From Pseudomonas mosselii (GTDB lineage: Bacteria; Pseudomonadota; Gammaproteobacteria; Pseudomonadales; Pseudomonadaceae): a stretch of 64,000 nt of DNA. Of the stretch, positions 36,904 through 46,342 are shown piece by piece (the first letter of the stretch is position 1; every line of letters starts with the position of its first letter). A model generated the notes under the pieces. It worked only from the letters and a program-made list of their open reading frames with translations. It ran no database searches and was not told the DNA's origin. The stretch is from contig NZ_VAUO01000007.1 of the NCBI RefSeq assembly GCF_005796105.1, forward strand, positions 186,001-250,000, in the 5' to 3' direction. Position numbers and translations under genes: made by a program.

Positions 36904-37986
36904 ATGCGCATTCTCGTTACCGGCGGCGCCGGATTCATCGGCTCTGCGGTGGTCCGTCACGTCATCGAAAATACCGAGCATGAGGTCCTCAACCTCGACA
37001 AACTGACCTACGCGGGCAACCTGCAGTCGCTGCTGCCTATCGCCAGCAACAACCGCTATGAATTCGTACAAGCCGACATCGCCGATCAGTCAGTGGTCAG
37101 TGCCGTGCTGCAACGTTTCCAGCCCGACGCGATCATGCACCTGGCCGCCGAGTCCCATGTAGACCGCTCCATCGACGGCCCGGCAGCGTTCATCCAGACC
37201 AACATCGTCGGCACCTATGCGCTGCTCGAGAGTACCCGTCAGTGGTGGAGCGCGTTGCCGCCAGAGCGGCGCGAGGCTTTCCGCTTCCATCACATTTCGA
37301 CCGACGAGGTCTACGGCGACCTGCACGGTGTCGACGACTTGTTCACCGAAACCACTCCTTACGCCCCCAGCTCGCCCTATTCGGCCAGCAAAGCGGCCTC
37401 TGACCACCTGGTCCGCGCCTGGCATCGTACCTATGGCCTGCCGGTGCTGATCACCAACTGCTCGAACAACTACGGCCCCTACCACTTCCCAGAGAAGCTC
37501 ATCCCGCTGATGATCCTCAACGCCCTGGCCGGCAAGCCGCTGCCCGTCTACGGCAATGGCCAGCAAGTGCGTGACTGGCTGTACGTAGAGGACCACGCCC
37601 GCGCCCTGCTCAAGGTGGTCAGCGAAGGCAAGGTCGGCGAGACATACAACATCGGCGGCCACAACGAGCAGAAAAACCTCGATGTGGTGCATACGCTGTG
37701 CGAACTGCTCGAAGAGCTGGCCCCTGCTCACCCGCCAGGCGTCGTGCACTACCGCGACCTGATCACCTATGTGCAGGACCGGCCCGGGCATGACCTGCGA
37801 TACGCTATCGATGCCAGCAAGATCGAGCGCGAGTTGGGCTGGACGCCCCATGAAACTTTCTTCACAGGACTGCGCAAGACCGTCGAGTGGTACCTGGCCA
37901 ATCTAGACTGGTGCAAGCACGTCCAGGATGGCAGCTACCAGGGCGAACGGCTGGGCAACTCCGACTTCAAGGACCTGATTGCATGA
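36904..37986 (+). CDS. rmlB: dTDP-glucose 4,6-dehydratase
   Basis: A 360-residue short-chain dehydrogenase/reductase fold enzyme that turns dTDP-glucose into dTDP-4-keto-6-deoxyglucose, the second step of dTDP-L-rhamnose synthesis. The NAD motif is [13 protein letters not shown] at the N-terminus; [11 protein letters not shown] and the [12 protein letters not shown]xxxK site are intact, and [17 protein letters not shown] is characteristic of RmlB. It is the first gene of rmlB-A-C-D; its stop overlaps the rmlA ATG (ATGA). Confidence 0.96.
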   Translation: MRILVTGGAGFIGSAVVRHVIENTEHEVLNLDKLTYAGNLQSLLPIASNNRYEFVQADIADQSVVSAVLQRFQPDAIMHLAAESHVDRSIDGPAAFIQTNIVGTYALLESTRQWWSALPPERREAFRFHHISTDEVYGDLHGVDDLFTETTPYAPSSPYSASKAASDHLVRAWHRTYGLPVLITNCSNNYGPYHFPEKLIPLMILNALAGKPLPVYGNGQQVRDWLYVEDHARALLKVVSEGKVGETYNIGGHNEQKNLDVVHTLCELLEELAPAHPPGVVHYRDLITYVQDRPGHDLRYAIDASKIERELGWTPHETFFTGLRKTVEWYLANLDWCKHVQDGSYQGERLGNSDFKDLIA

Positions 37987-38858
37987 CAAAAGGTATCGTT
38001 CTGGCCGGCGGCTCCGGCACCCGGCTGCACCCGATCACCCTCGGGGTCTCCAAGCAACTGCTGCCGATCTACGACAAGCCGATGATCTACTACCCGATCT
38101 CGGTGCTGATGCTGGCCGGCATCCGCGACATCCTGCTGATTTCCACCCCCCAGGACCTGCCGCAGTATCGCCAGCTGTTCGGCGACGGTAGCCAGTTTGG
38201 TATCCGCGTCAGCTATGCCGAGCAGCCGTCGCCTGATGGCTTGGCGCAAGCGTTCCTGATCGGTGAAGCGTTCATCGGCGATGACGACGTGTGCCTAATA
38301 CTGGGCGACAACATCTTCCACGGCCAAGGTTTTACCGAGCAATTGCAACGCGCCGCCAGACAGCCAAGCGGCGCCACGGTGTTTGGCTACTGGGTCAAGG
38401 ATCCTGAGCGCTTTGGGGTGATCGAATACGACGCCGAGGGCCGCGCACTGTCGATCGAGGAGAAACCGCAAGTGCCGAAGTCCAGTTATGCCGTGACCGG
38501 TCTGTACTTCTACGACAACGACGTGGTGCAAATCGCCAAGGGAATCCGCCCTTCGGCACGCGGCGAACTGGAAATCACCGACGTCAACAATGCCTACCTC
38601 AAGCGTGGCGACCTACGTGTCGAACGTTTTGGCCGTGGCTTCGCCTGGCTCGACACTGGCACCCACGAGAGCTTGCTGGAAGCCTCGCAATACGTGCAAA
38701 CGATCGAGAACCGCCAGGGGCTGAAAGTCGCCTGCCTGGAAGAGATCGCGTTCCAGAAGGGCTGGATCGATCGCGCTAGCCTGTTGGCCAAGGCCGAGGG
38801 ACTGAAAAAGACAGGATACGGCCAATATTTGCGCAAGTTGGCTGAAGAGACTCCATGA
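37983..38858 (+). CDS. rmlA: Glucose-1-phosphate thymidylyltransferase
   Basis: A 291-residue nucleotidyltransferase that makes dTDP-glucose, the first step of dTDP-rhamnose synthesis. The nucleotide motif [16 protein letters not shown] opens the protein; [47 protein letters not shown] and [14 protein letters not shown] are all conserved. The ATG at 37983 sits in ATGA at the rmlB stop. RmlA is usually subject to feedback by dTDP-rhamnose. Confidence 0.97.
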   Translation: MTKGIVLAGGSGTRLHPITLGVSKQLLPIYDKPMIYYPISVLMLAGIRDILLISTPQDLPQYRQLFGDGSQFGIRVSYAEQPSPDGLAQAFLIGEAFIGDDDVCLILGDNIFHGQGFTEQLQRAARQPSGATVFGYWVKDPERFGVIEYDAEGRALSIEEKPQVPKSSYAVTGLYFYDNDVVQIAKGIRPSARGELEITDVNNAYLKRGDLRVERFGRGFAWLDTGTHESLLEASQYVQTIENRQGLKVACLEEIAFQKGWIDRASLLAKAEGLKKTGYGQYLRKLAEETP

Positions 38859-39403
38859 ACATCGTAAGCACCGCTATTCCCGACGTACTGATCATCGAAC
38901 CCAAAGTGTTCGGCGACAGCCGTGGGTTCTTCTACGAAAGCTTCAATGCACGTGCATTCGCCGAACACACCGACGTGAAAGTCGAGTTCGTCCAGGACAA
39001 CCACTCGCGCTCGCAGCGCGGGGTGTTGCGCGGCCTGCACTACCAATTGCAAAACCCGCAAGGCAAGTTGGTGCGCGTGGTGCAAGGTGAAGTGCTGGAC
39101 GTGGCCGTGGACATTCGCCGCCACTCACCGACGTTCGGTCAGTGGGTGGCCGAGCGCCTGTCCGCCGACAACCATCGCCAACTGTGGATCCCCGCCGGGT
39201 TCGCCCACGGTTTCGTGGTGCTCAGCGAGTCGGCCGAGTTCCTCTACAAAACCACCGACTACTACAACCCCACGGCGGAGCGCAGCATTCGCTGGGACGA
39301 CCCGCAACTGGCCATCGACTGGCAACTGGGCGGGCTGCAACCGCAACTGTCAGCCAAGGACCAGGCCGCCGTGCTGCTCGCCGACGCGGAGCTGTTCCCA
39401 TGA
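38855..39403 (+). CDS. rmlC: dTDP-4-dehydrorhamnose 3,5-epimerase
   Basis: A 182-residue cupin-type epimerase acting on dTDP-4-keto-6-deoxyglucose at C3 and C5. The catalytic His lies in VLRGLHYQ, followed by [20 protein letters not shown]; the second catalytic region has the aromatic residue in [11 protein letters not shown]. Length is standard. The start overlaps rmlA by 4 bases and the end overlaps rmlD by 4 bases, so all four genes form one coupled unit. Confidence 0.97.
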   Translation: MNIVSTAIPDVLIIEPKVFGDSRGFFYESFNARAFAEHTDVKVEFVQDNHSRSQRGVLRGLHYQLQNPQGKLVRVVQGEVLDVAVDIRRHSPTFGQWVAERLSADNHRQLWIPAGFAHGFVVLSESAEFLYKTTDYYNPTAERSIRWDDPQLAIDWQLGGLQPQLSAKDQAAVLLADAELFP

Positions 39404-40260
39404 GAATCCTGGTCTGCGGCCATCACGGCCAGCTCGCCCAGGCCCTGGGCGGCGGGCTCTCGGGGCTAGGTGAAGTGCTGCTGCACGGCCGCGAGCAACT
39501 GGACCTAGCGCAACCGGAGCGGTTGCGCAGCCCCCTGCGCGACCTGGCCCCGGACCTGATCATCAACGCCGCCGCCTATACCGCAGTGGATCAGGCCGAA
39601 AGCGAACCCGCGCAGGCCTTCGCGGTGAATGCCGAGGCCCCTCGGGTCCTCGCCGAAGAGGCTGCGCGGCTGGGCGTGCCGCTGATCCACTACTCCACCG
39701 ACTACGTGTTCGACGGCGCCAAAGGCGCGCCTTACGTCGAAGACGACACGCCCAATCCGCTGGGAGTCTATGGCCAGAGCAAGCTGGCCGGCGAACAGGC
39801 GATCCGGGGCGTGGCCGGCGAGCACTTGATCCTGCGTACCAGCTGGGTCTATTCGCGGTACGGACGCAACTTCCTGCTGACCATGCAGCGCCTGCTGCAA
39901 GAGCGTGCGCAACTGCGCGTGGTGAATGACCAGATCGGCGCGCCGACCTGGGCTGGCACCCTCGCCACCAGCACCCGCGCGCTGGTGCAACGTTGGCAGG
40001 CCGGCGATCCGGGCGAATGGGGCACCTACCATCTGTGTGCGCAAGGCCAGACCTCCTGGTTCGGCTTCGCCCAGGCCATCGGCGAGCAACTCAAGGCCCG
40101 CGGCCTGCCCTGCGCGGAACTACTGCCAATCCCCTCCAGCGACTACCCGACCCCAGCCCGGCGCCCACTCGACTCACGCCTGGACTGCGCCAAGCTGGCC
40201 CGGCACTGGCAAGTCAGCCAGCCGCACTGGCAACAGGCGCTGATCGACTGCCTCAAGTAG
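39400..40260 (+). CDS. rmlD: dTDP-4-dehydrorhamnose reductase
   Basis: A 286-residue short-chain dehydrogenase/reductase that reduces dTDP-4-keto-rhamnose to dTDP-L-rhamnose, the final step. The NAD(P) motif is less canonical ([15 protein letters not shown]), as often in RmlD. IINAAAYTAVDQAE, HYSTDYVFDGAKGAPYVEDD and NPLGVYGQSKLAGEQ with the YxxxK are intact. It ends the rmlBACD run. In P. aeruginosa the order is rmlBDAC, so the gene order differs while the neighbouring dctBD pair is kept. Confidence 0.95.
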   Translation: MRILVCGHHGQLAQALGGGLSGLGEVLLHGREQLDLAQPERLRSPLRDLAPDLIINAAAYTAVDQAESEPAQAFAVNAEAPRVLAEEAARLGVPLIHYSTDYVFDGAKGAPYVEDDTPNPLGVYGQSKLAGEQAIRGVAGEHLILRTSWVYSRYGRNFLLTMQRLLQERAQLRVVNDQIGAPTWAGTLATSTRALVQRWQAGDPGEWGTYHLCAQGQTSWFGFAQAIGEQLKARGLPCAELLPIPSSDYPTPARRPLDSRLDCAKLARHWQVSQPHWQQALIDCLK

Positions 40261-40268
40261 CGCATAAT

Positions 40269-40290
40269 TGCGCCAGACTTTTCTGGCGCA
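40269..40290 (+). terminator. Hairpin between rmlD and dctB
   Basis: TGCGCCAGA (40269-40277) pairs perfectly with TCTGGCGCA (40282-40290) around CTTT. No T-run follows. It ends 9 bases before the dctB ATG, where the ribosome site should be, so it may limit dctB translation as well as rml read-through. Confidence 0.55.
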
Positions 40291-40299
40291 GCCTACGCG

Positions 40300-42114
40300 A
40301 TGATCCCAAAACCAACGCCTCCCCGCCGTCCCCGCTGGCGCAGCCTCGCGCTGCTGGCCCTGTGCCTGGCCCCGCTACTGTGGCCCCTGCACCATCTGGC
40401 CGAGCGCTACTACCAGGACGAACTGGCCTCGCAGAACCGCCAGACTCTCGACCTCTACGTCGCCAACCTGCTGGGCACGCTGCACCGCTACGAGACACTG
40501 CCGCAGATTCTCGGCGACCTACCGGCCCTACGTGGCGCCCTGGCCGATCCGTTCAAGCTCGAAGCGGTGACCAACGCCAACCGTCTGCTCAAGGACATCA
40601 CCCACCAGACCGGTGCCGAAGTGATGTACCTGATGGACGTCAGCGGCAACACCCTGGCGGCCTCGAACTGGGACAAGCAAGACAGCTTCGTCGGTCGCAA
40701 CTTCGCCTTCCGCCCGTACTTCAACGAAGCCATGGCCGGCCATCTGGGGCGTTTCTTCGGCCAGGGCACCACCTCGGCCAAGCGCGGCTATTTCTTCGCT
40801 GCCGCAGTGCGCGACCGCGAGCGGGTGATTGGCGTTCTGGTGGTCAAGGTCGACCTGGACCATACCGAAACCCTCTGGGGGCGCACCCCCGAGCAACTGC
40901 TGCTGACCGACCAGAACGGCGTGGTAGTGCTCACCTCACGCCCGGACTGGCGATTCCGCGCCACCCGCGCGCTGACCGAAGCCGAGCGCCAGGCAATCAT
41001 TGCCATCCAGCCCTACCCGACCCAAGCCCCGCAACCGCTGAGCCTCCCCCCTGATGCGTGGATCTCGCAGACCCGCGACATCAAGGAGACCGGCTGGCAG
41101 GTGAGTATCCTTGCCCCGCGCATCCTGGTGGACCGCTCGGTGCAGACGGTCATGGCCATCGGTGCTGGCGCGCTCCTGGTCAGCATGCTGCTGGCAGGCC
41201 TGGTGATGCAGCGCAGGCGCCACTACATCGACCGTATCGACTTCGAAGCACGCGCCCGACACGAGCTGGAAAAGCGCGTGATCGAGCGTACCGCCGACCT
41301 CGAAGGCCTCAACACACGCCTCAAGAGCGCCGTGCTGGAGCGCGAGAATGCCCAGCAGGAGCTGGTACGTGCCCAAGACGAGTTGGTCCAGGCCGGCAAG
41401 CTGTCGGTGCTGGGCACCATGTCGGCAAGCATCAGCCACGAACTCAACCAGCCACTGGCGGCGATCCGCAGCTACGCCGAGAACGCCGAGATCCTACTCG
41501 ACCATCAGCGGACCGAGGATGTGCGCGGCAACCTCAAGCTGATCGGTGAACTGACCGGTCGCATGGCCTCGATCATTGCCCATCTGCGCGCCTTCGCCCG
41601 CCGCGACCGGCATGCACCGGAAAGCGTCGCCCTGCAGCCAGCGCTGGAAGATGCCCTGGCACTGCTGGCCAAGCGCCGTCGGGCGATGGCGGTGGAGTTG
41701 GTCCGCGACCTGCCCGAAGCCACCCTATGGGTCCAGGCCGGCGAAACGCGGCTACGCCAGGTGCTGGGCAACCTGCTGGCCAATGCCCTCGATGCGCTCA
41801 CCGAGAAAGCCAACCCACGCAAGCTGTGGCTCAGTGCCGAACGCCACGAAGACTGCGTCTACCTGTACATACGCGACAACGGCCCAGGTTTCAGTCGCCA
41901 GGCCCTCGAGCATGCCAAAGAGCCATTTTTCACCACCAAGACCCGCACCCAGGGCTTGGGCCTCGGGCTGGCCATCTGCGAAAGCCTGATGCGCGCCTTG
42001 GGCGGTGAGCTGCTGCTGGCCAACCACCCGGAAGGCGGCGCCCTATTGACCCTGCAACTGCGCGTGGCCAAGCCCGGTGCCAACCTGCAATCTTCGGAGG
42101 ACACCTCGGCATGA
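40300..42114 (+). CDS. dctB: DctB-type sensor histidine kinase
   Basis: A 604-residue membrane kinase. A first transmembrane helix (about 16-34) leads to a periplasmic double-Cache-type domain (about 35-280), a second helix lies at about 284-304, then a coiled coil (about 315-370), the H-box with His380 in SISHELNQPLA, and a HATPase with the N-box LGNLLANALDAL and DNGPGF. DctB kinases sense C4-dicarboxylates. In P. aeruginosa dctBD follows the rml cluster, as here, which supports the name. It overlaps dctD by 4 bases. Confidence 0.85.
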   Translation: MIPKPTPPRRPRWRSLALLALCLAPLLWPLHHLAERYYQDELASQNRQTLDLYVANLLGTLHRYETLPQILGDLPALRGALADPFKLEAVTNANRLLKDITHQTGAEVMYLMDVSGNTLAASNWDKQDSFVGRNFAFRPYFNEAMAGHLGRFFGQGTTSAKRGYFFAAAVRDRERVIGVLVVKVDLDHTETLWGRTPEQLLLTDQNGVVVLTSRPDWRFRATRALTEAERQAIIAIQPYPTQAPQPLSLPPDAWISQTRDIKETGWQVSILAPRILVDRSVQTVMAIGAGALLVSMLLAGLVMQRRRHYIDRIDFEARARHELEKRVIERTADLEGLNTRLKSAVLERENAQQELVRAQDELVQAGKLSVLGTMSASISHELNQPLAAIRSYAENAEILLDHQRTEDVRGNLKLIGELTGRMASIIAHLRAFARRDRHAPESVALQPALEDALALLAKRRRAMAVELVRDLPEATLWVQAGETRLRQVLGNLLANALDALTEKANPRKLWLSAERHEDCVYLYIRDNGPGFSRQALEHAKEPFFTTKTRTQGLGLGLAICESLMRALGGELLLANHPEGGALLTLQLRVAKPGANLQSSEDTSA

Positions 42115-43523
42115 CAACCGAGACACAGATCGACAGCCGCGCCCAGGTGATCCTGGTCGATGACGACCCGCACCTGCGCCAGGCCCTGAGCCAGACCCTG
42201 GACCTGGCTGGCCTCAAGGTAGTGACGCTGGCCGACGCCCAGGGCCTGGCCGAACGCATCGAGAGCGATTGGCCAGGCGTGGTGGTCAGCGATATCCGCA
42301 TGCCCGGTATCGATGGCCTGCAATTGCTCGAACAACTGCACGCCCGCGACAACGAGTTGCCGGTGCTGCTGATCACCGGTCACGGCGACGTGCCGCTGGC
42401 GGTGCAGGCGATGCGCGCCGGTGCCTACGATTTCCTGGAAAAACCCTTCGCCACCGACGCCTTGCTCGACAGCGTGCGCCGCGCCCTGGCCTTGCGCCGC
42501 CTGGTGCTGGACAACCGCAGCTTGCGCCTGGCCCTGAGCGACCGCCAGCAACTGTCGACCCGGCTGGTGGGCCAGTCGCCATCGATGCAGCGCCTGCGCG
42601 AGCAGATCGGTGCCCTGGCCGGTACCCGCGCCGATGTGCTGATCCTGGGCGAAACCGGCGCCGGCAAGGAAGTGGTGGCCCGCGCACTGCACGATTTGTC
42701 GAGCCGACGCGACGGCCCGTTCGTGGCAATCAATGCTGGCGCCCTGGCAGAGTCGGTGGTCGAAAGCGAGCTGTTCGGGCATGAGCCGGGGGCCTTCACC
42801 GGGGCGCAGAAACGCCGCATCGGCAAGTTCGAGTTCGCCAATGGCGGCACCTTGTTCCTCGACGAAATTGAGAGCATGAGCCTGGACGTGCAGGTCAAGC
42901 TGCTGCGCCTGTTGCAGGAACGCGTGGTCGAGCGCCTGGGTGGCAATCAGCTGATCCCGCTGGATATCCGCATTGTCGCCGCGACCAAGGAAGACCTGCG
43001 CCAGGCCGCCGATCAAGGGCGCTTCCGTGCCGACCTCTACTACCGCCTGAACGTGGCTCCGCTGCGTATTCCGGCCCTGCGCGAGCGCGGCGACGACATT
43101 CTGGTGCTGTTCCAGCACTTCGCTGACGCCGCCAGCCAGCGCCACTGCCTGCCCCCCCACAGCCTGCAACCGGCCCAACGCGCGATGCTGATGCGCCACG
43201 CCTGGCCGGGCAACGTGCGGGAACTGCAAAATGCCGCCGAGCGCTTCGCCCTGGGCCTGGAACTGGCCCTGGATGGCCAGGCGCCAGCAGCCAGCGTCGA
43301 AGTCTCCACGCCGATCTCTAGCGGTAACCTCAGCGAACAAGTCGAACGTTTCGAGCGCTCGCTGATCGCCGCCGAGTTGGCCCAGCCGCATGGCTCGATG
43401 CGCAGCCTGGCCGAAGCGCTGGGCATCCCACGCAAGACCTTGCACGACAAGCTACGCAAGCACGGCCTGAGCTTCGACGGCGCCAGCGGCGGGCATGATG
43501 ACCACGAGGAGCCGCGCCCATGA
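42111..43523 (+). CDS. dctD: DctD-type sigma-54-dependent response regulator
   Basis: A 470-residue NtrC-family activator. The receiver (1-125) has the phosphoacceptor Asp61 in VVSDIRMPGIDG; the AAA+ domain (about 150-380) has Walker A GETGAGKE, the sigma-54 contact GAFTGA (227-232) and the R-finger region; a Fis-type helix-turn-helix ends the protein (MRSLAEALGIPRKTLHDKLRK). With DctB it should switch on dicarboxylate transport from sigma-54 promoters. No dctA, dctP, dctQ or dctM gene is adjacent in this window. Confidence 0.9.
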   Translation: MTTETQIDSRAQVILVDDDPHLRQALSQTLDLAGLKVVTLADAQGLAERIESDWPGVVVSDIRMPGIDGLQLLEQLHARDNELPVLLITGHGDVPLAVQAMRAGAYDFLEKPFATDALLDSVRRALALRRLVLDNRSLRLALSDRQQLSTRLVGQSPSMQRLREQIGALAGTRADVLILGETGAGKEVVARALHDLSSRRDGPFVAINAGALAESVVESELFGHEPGAFTGAQKRRIGKFEFANGGTLFLDEIESMSLDVQVKLLRLLQERVVERLGGNQLIPLDIRIVAATKEDLRQAADQGRFRADLYYRLNVAPLRIPALRERGDDILVLFQHFADAASQRHCLPPHSLQPAQRAMLMRHAWPGNVRELQNAAERFALGLELALDGQAPAASVEVSTPISSGNLSEQVERFERSLIAAELAQPHGSMRSLAEALGIPRKTLHDKLRKHGLSFDGASGGHDDHEEPRP

Positions 43524-43975
43524 GCCGCGACAGCCAATACCTGCAATCGGTGCTGCACCACGACATTCCCCTGACCCGCGAGATGGGCCTGCAAGTACTC
43601 GACTGGCACGACCAGTGCCTGCGCCTGCAACTGCCGCTGGCACCCAACGTCAACCACAAGTGCACCATGTTCGGTGGCAGCCTGTATTGTGGCGCGGTGC
43701 TGGTGGGTTGGGGCTGGCTGCACCTGCGCCTGCGCGAGCTGGGGATCGATGACGGGCATATCGTCATTCAGGAGGGGCAGATCAGCTACCCGCTGCCAGT
43801 CACCGGCACCGCAGTAGCACGCTGCCCGGCACCGGACCAGAACGCCTGGGAACGGTTCCTGGCGATGTACCAGCGCCGTGGTCGGGCGCGACTGACACTG
43901 GAAACGCTGGTGAGTAACGAAGGCAGTGACCAGGCGGCGGTGAAGTTCATCGGGCAGTACGTGCTGCACCGCTGA
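43520..43975 (+). CDS. Hotdog-fold thioesterase, YiiD C-terminal type
   Basis: A 151-residue single-domain protein of the YiiD C-terminal-type thioesterase family (hotdog fold). Family landmarks are NVNHKCTMFGGSLYCGAVLVGWG and the later IVIQEGQISYPLPVTGTAVA strand. The substrate, presumably an acyl thioester, is unknown. The ATG overlaps the dctD stop (ATGA), so it is co-translated with the two-component genes, though I see no functional reason for that link. A 68-base gap separates it from the convergent cysQ. Confidence 0.82.
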   Translation: MSRDSQYLQSVLHHDIPLTREMGLQVLDWHDQCLRLQLPLAPNVNHKCTMFGGSLYCGAVLVGWGWLHLRLRELGIDDGHIVIQEGQISYPLPVTGTAVARCPAPDQNAWERFLAMYQRRGRARLTLETLVSNEGSDQAAVKFIGQYVLHR

Positions 43976-44043
43976 GCAAGGCAGTGCCGCCGCTGCCAGC
44001 CACCGCGTTGGGTGCTTCGCTGCTCAAGCTGTTTCTACAGGCA

Positions 44044-44883
44044 TCACGCCCTGTCGCACATCCGCACGCTGAGCGCCACCAATGCCTGCCGCCAAGCGGC
44101 CGCTGCGGGCAGCGCCAGGAAGAACGGATTGAGCAACGATTCGCGCGGTGGATAACGAAACGCCTGGCCATCCAGGCCGATCACTTCGCCGCCGGCCCCT
44201 TCCAGCACCCCTTGTGCCGCCGCGGTGTCCCACTGCGACGTCGGCGCCAAGCGCGGATAGCAATCGGCGGCCCCTTCAGCCAACCAGCAGAACTTCAGCG
44301 AACTGCCGATATTGGCCAGTTCCAGTTCGCCCACTGCACCACTCAACCCCTCCAGCAAGGCTTCTTGCTGTGGGCTGGAATGGCGACGGCTGGCAACCAC
44401 GGTGAAGCGCTCACCGCTGGGGGGCACATTACGCACCTGGATCGGCTGCATACCCGCATCGCGCTCGGCACGCCAGGCCCCAAGCGTACGGCCGCCGAAG
44501 TAGCAGCGCCCGTTGGTGGGCATCGCCACCACACCAAACACCACCTCGCCGCGCTCGACCAGCGCGATATTCACGGTGAACTCCTCGCTCCCCGCGATGA
44601 ACTCCTTGGTGCCGTCCAGTGGGTCGACCAACCACCAGCGTTGCCAACCCTCGCGCACGCTGAGCGGGATATCGCAATCCTCCTCCGACAGCACTGGAAT
44701 CTGCGGCGCCATGGCCTGCAACCCGTCGGCGATAACGCGGTGGGCAGCCAGATCGGCGGCGGTCACCGGCGACTCGTCGGCCTTGTTGGTCACCGCCACG
44801 TCGGCGCGCCAGAACGGCAGGATCGCATCGCCCGCCGATTGGGCAAGCTTCACCACTTCGTGCATCAGTTGCAGATCATTCAT
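44044..44883 (-). CDS. cysQ: 3'(2'),5'-bisphosphate nucleotidase CysQ
   Basis: A 279-residue magnesium-dependent phosphatase of the inositol monophosphatase fold. It removes the 3' phosphate from PAP and PAPS, relieving inhibition of sulfate assimilation and RNases. The two metal motifs are present: LSEEDCDIPL with acidic ligands, and VDPLDGTKEF; the third lies in WDTAAAQGVLEGAGG. Its start overlaps nudE by 4 bases, so nudE and cysQ are co-translated on the minus strand. Confidence 0.93.
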   Translation of the reverse strand: MNDLQLMHEVVKLAQSAGDAILPFWRADVAVTNKADESPVTAADLAAHRVIADGLQAMAPQIPVLSEEDCDIPLSVREGWQRWWLVDPLDGTKEFIAGSEEFTVNIALVERGEVVFGVVAMPTNGRCYFGGRTLGAWRAERDAGMQPIQVRNVPPSGERFTVVASRRHSSPQQEALLEGLSGAVGELELANIGSSLKFCWLAEGAADCYPRLAPTSQWDTAAAQGVLEGAGGEVIGLDGQAFRYPPRESLLNPFFLALPAAAAWRQALVALSVRMCDRA

Positions 44884-45446
44884 ACGCTCAACACCCCACG
44901 CAGGATCAGTAAGTCGCGGGCCAGGTACAACGCCGCCAATGCCCGGCCTTCGCTGAACTGCGGGTGCATGGCCAGGGCAGACAGCTCGCGCAGGTTGACC
45001 TTGTCGACGCGCATCGGCTCAGGCTCGTCACCCTCCAGGCGCGCTTCGTACAAGTCGGTGGCCAACACCACCTGGATCTTCTGGCTCATGTAACCAGGCG
45101 ACAGCGACAGCTCGGTCAGGTGCTCCAGCTGACGCGCACCGAAACCGGCCTCTTCCTTGAGTTCGCGATCGGCAGCGGCCAATACGTCCTCGCCCGGCTC
45201 GATCAAGCCCTTGGGCAGCGACAGTTCATAGGCGTCTGTACCCCCGCAATACTCCTCGACCAGCACCGCATGCTCGGCATCGAGCATCGCCACCACCATC
45301 ACCGCGCCATAACCGGTGCCACTACCGACCAAGCGCTCGTAGGTGCGCTCGTTGCCATTGGCAAAGCGCAACTGCACGGCCTCGACCCGGAACAGGCGAC
45401 TGCTGGCGACGATCTCTCGACTGAGGACGGTGGGTTTCTGGCGCAT
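44880..45446 (-). CDS. nudE: ADP compounds hydrolase NudE
   Basis: A 188-residue Nudix hydrolase that cleaves ADP-ribose, NADH and diadenosine polyphosphates. The Nudix box runs from GLIEPGEDV through AADRELKEEAGFG and fits Gx5Ex7REUxEExGU. ATG 45446 has AAGGAG upstream. The frame is open for 40 more codons, but these overlap the divergent yrfG start region and look noncoding. The nudE-cysQ pair divergent from yrfG is a common gammaproteobacterial arrangement. Confidence 0.92.
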   Translation of the reverse strand: MRQKPTVLSREIVASSRLFRVEAVQLRFANGNERTYERLVGSGTGYGAVMVVAMLDAEHAVLVEEYCGGTDAYELSLPKGLIEPGEDVLAAADRELKEEAGFGARQLEHLTELSLSPGYMSQKIQVVLATDLYEARLEGDEPEPMRVDKVNLRELSALAMHPQFSEGRALAALYLARDLLILRGVLSV

Positions 45447-45510
45447 GGGACAGCTCCTTGGCGTGAACGGGTTACTATACCGTGGCTTGCCGACTGATCG
45501 AGAGTTTCCC

Positions 45511-46173
45511 ATGCCCGTTCTTCCCTGGTCTGCCATCGACACCGTCCTGCTGGACATGGACGGCACCCTGCTCGACCTGCACTACGACAACCGCTTCTGG
45601 CTGGAACACCTGCCCCAGCGCTACGCCGAGCTGCACGGCGTCAGCCGGGCCATGGCCGAACTCGAGCTGCAACCGCTGTTCGAGCAGCATGCCGGCACCC
45701 TCAACTGGTACTGCCTGGATTTCTGGAGCCGTGAGCTGCGCTTGCCGATCCGCGAACTCAAGCAAGAGATCGCCGACCTGATCGCCCTGCGCCCCGACGC
45801 CGACACCTTCCTGGCCGCCATCGCCCAGGCCGGCAAGCGGGTGGTGATGATCACCAACGCACACCGTGATTCGCTCTCGCTGAAGCTGGAGCGGGTGGAA
45901 TTAGCGCCATATTTCGAGCGGTTGATCAGCTCGCACGACTACGGCTATCCGAAAGAGAGCCCAGCGTTCTGGGACGCCCTGCAAGCGGACATCGGCTTCG
46001 ACCCGGCACGCAGCCTGTTCATCGACGACACCTTGGCGATCCTGCGCAGCGCACGGCGCTACGGGGTCGCGCATCTGCTGGCGGTGAAACAACCCGATAG
46101 CCGAGGGGCACTGCGCGACACCCAGGAGTTCGCAGCGGTGGACGATTACCGCGCGCTGCTGGCAGGCCTGTAG
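45511..46173 (+). CDS. yrfG: GMP/IMP 5'-nucleotidase YrfG (HAD superfamily)
   Basis: A 220-residue HAD phosphatase. Motif I is LLDMDGTLLD, with nucleophile Asp15; motif II is VVMITNAH; motif III and IV appear as YPKESPAFW and LFIDDTLAI. YrfG homologues dephosphorylate GMP and IMP. The start at 45511 matches the family N-terminus; longer upstream frame sequence overlaps nudE antisense and is rejected. It shares a 64-base divergent upstream region with nudE. Confidence 0.9.
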   Translation: MPVLPWSAIDTVLLDMDGTLLDLHYDNRFWLEHLPQRYAELHGVSRAMAELELQPLFEQHAGTLNWYCLDFWSRELRLPIRELKQEIADLIALRPDADTFLAAIAQAGKRVVMITNAHRDSLSLKLERVELAPYFERLISSHDYGYPKESPAFWDALQADIGFDPARSLFIDDTLAILRSARRYGVAHLLAVKQPDSRGALRDTQEFAAVDDYRALLAGL

Positions 46174-46342
46174 CGCGCCGCAGACGGAATTCGAGGGGGG
46201 CGAACGTCTAGGCCAGCTGCGTTCGGCCCGCCGCACTGCGACCCATCGACGCGGTCTATCACGGCATAGATGCTAGCGATTAGACGCCATCGGCCTGCCC
46301 GCCTAGGCTTGGGAGGTTGAAAAGCCGCCGGTATGCGCCCCG

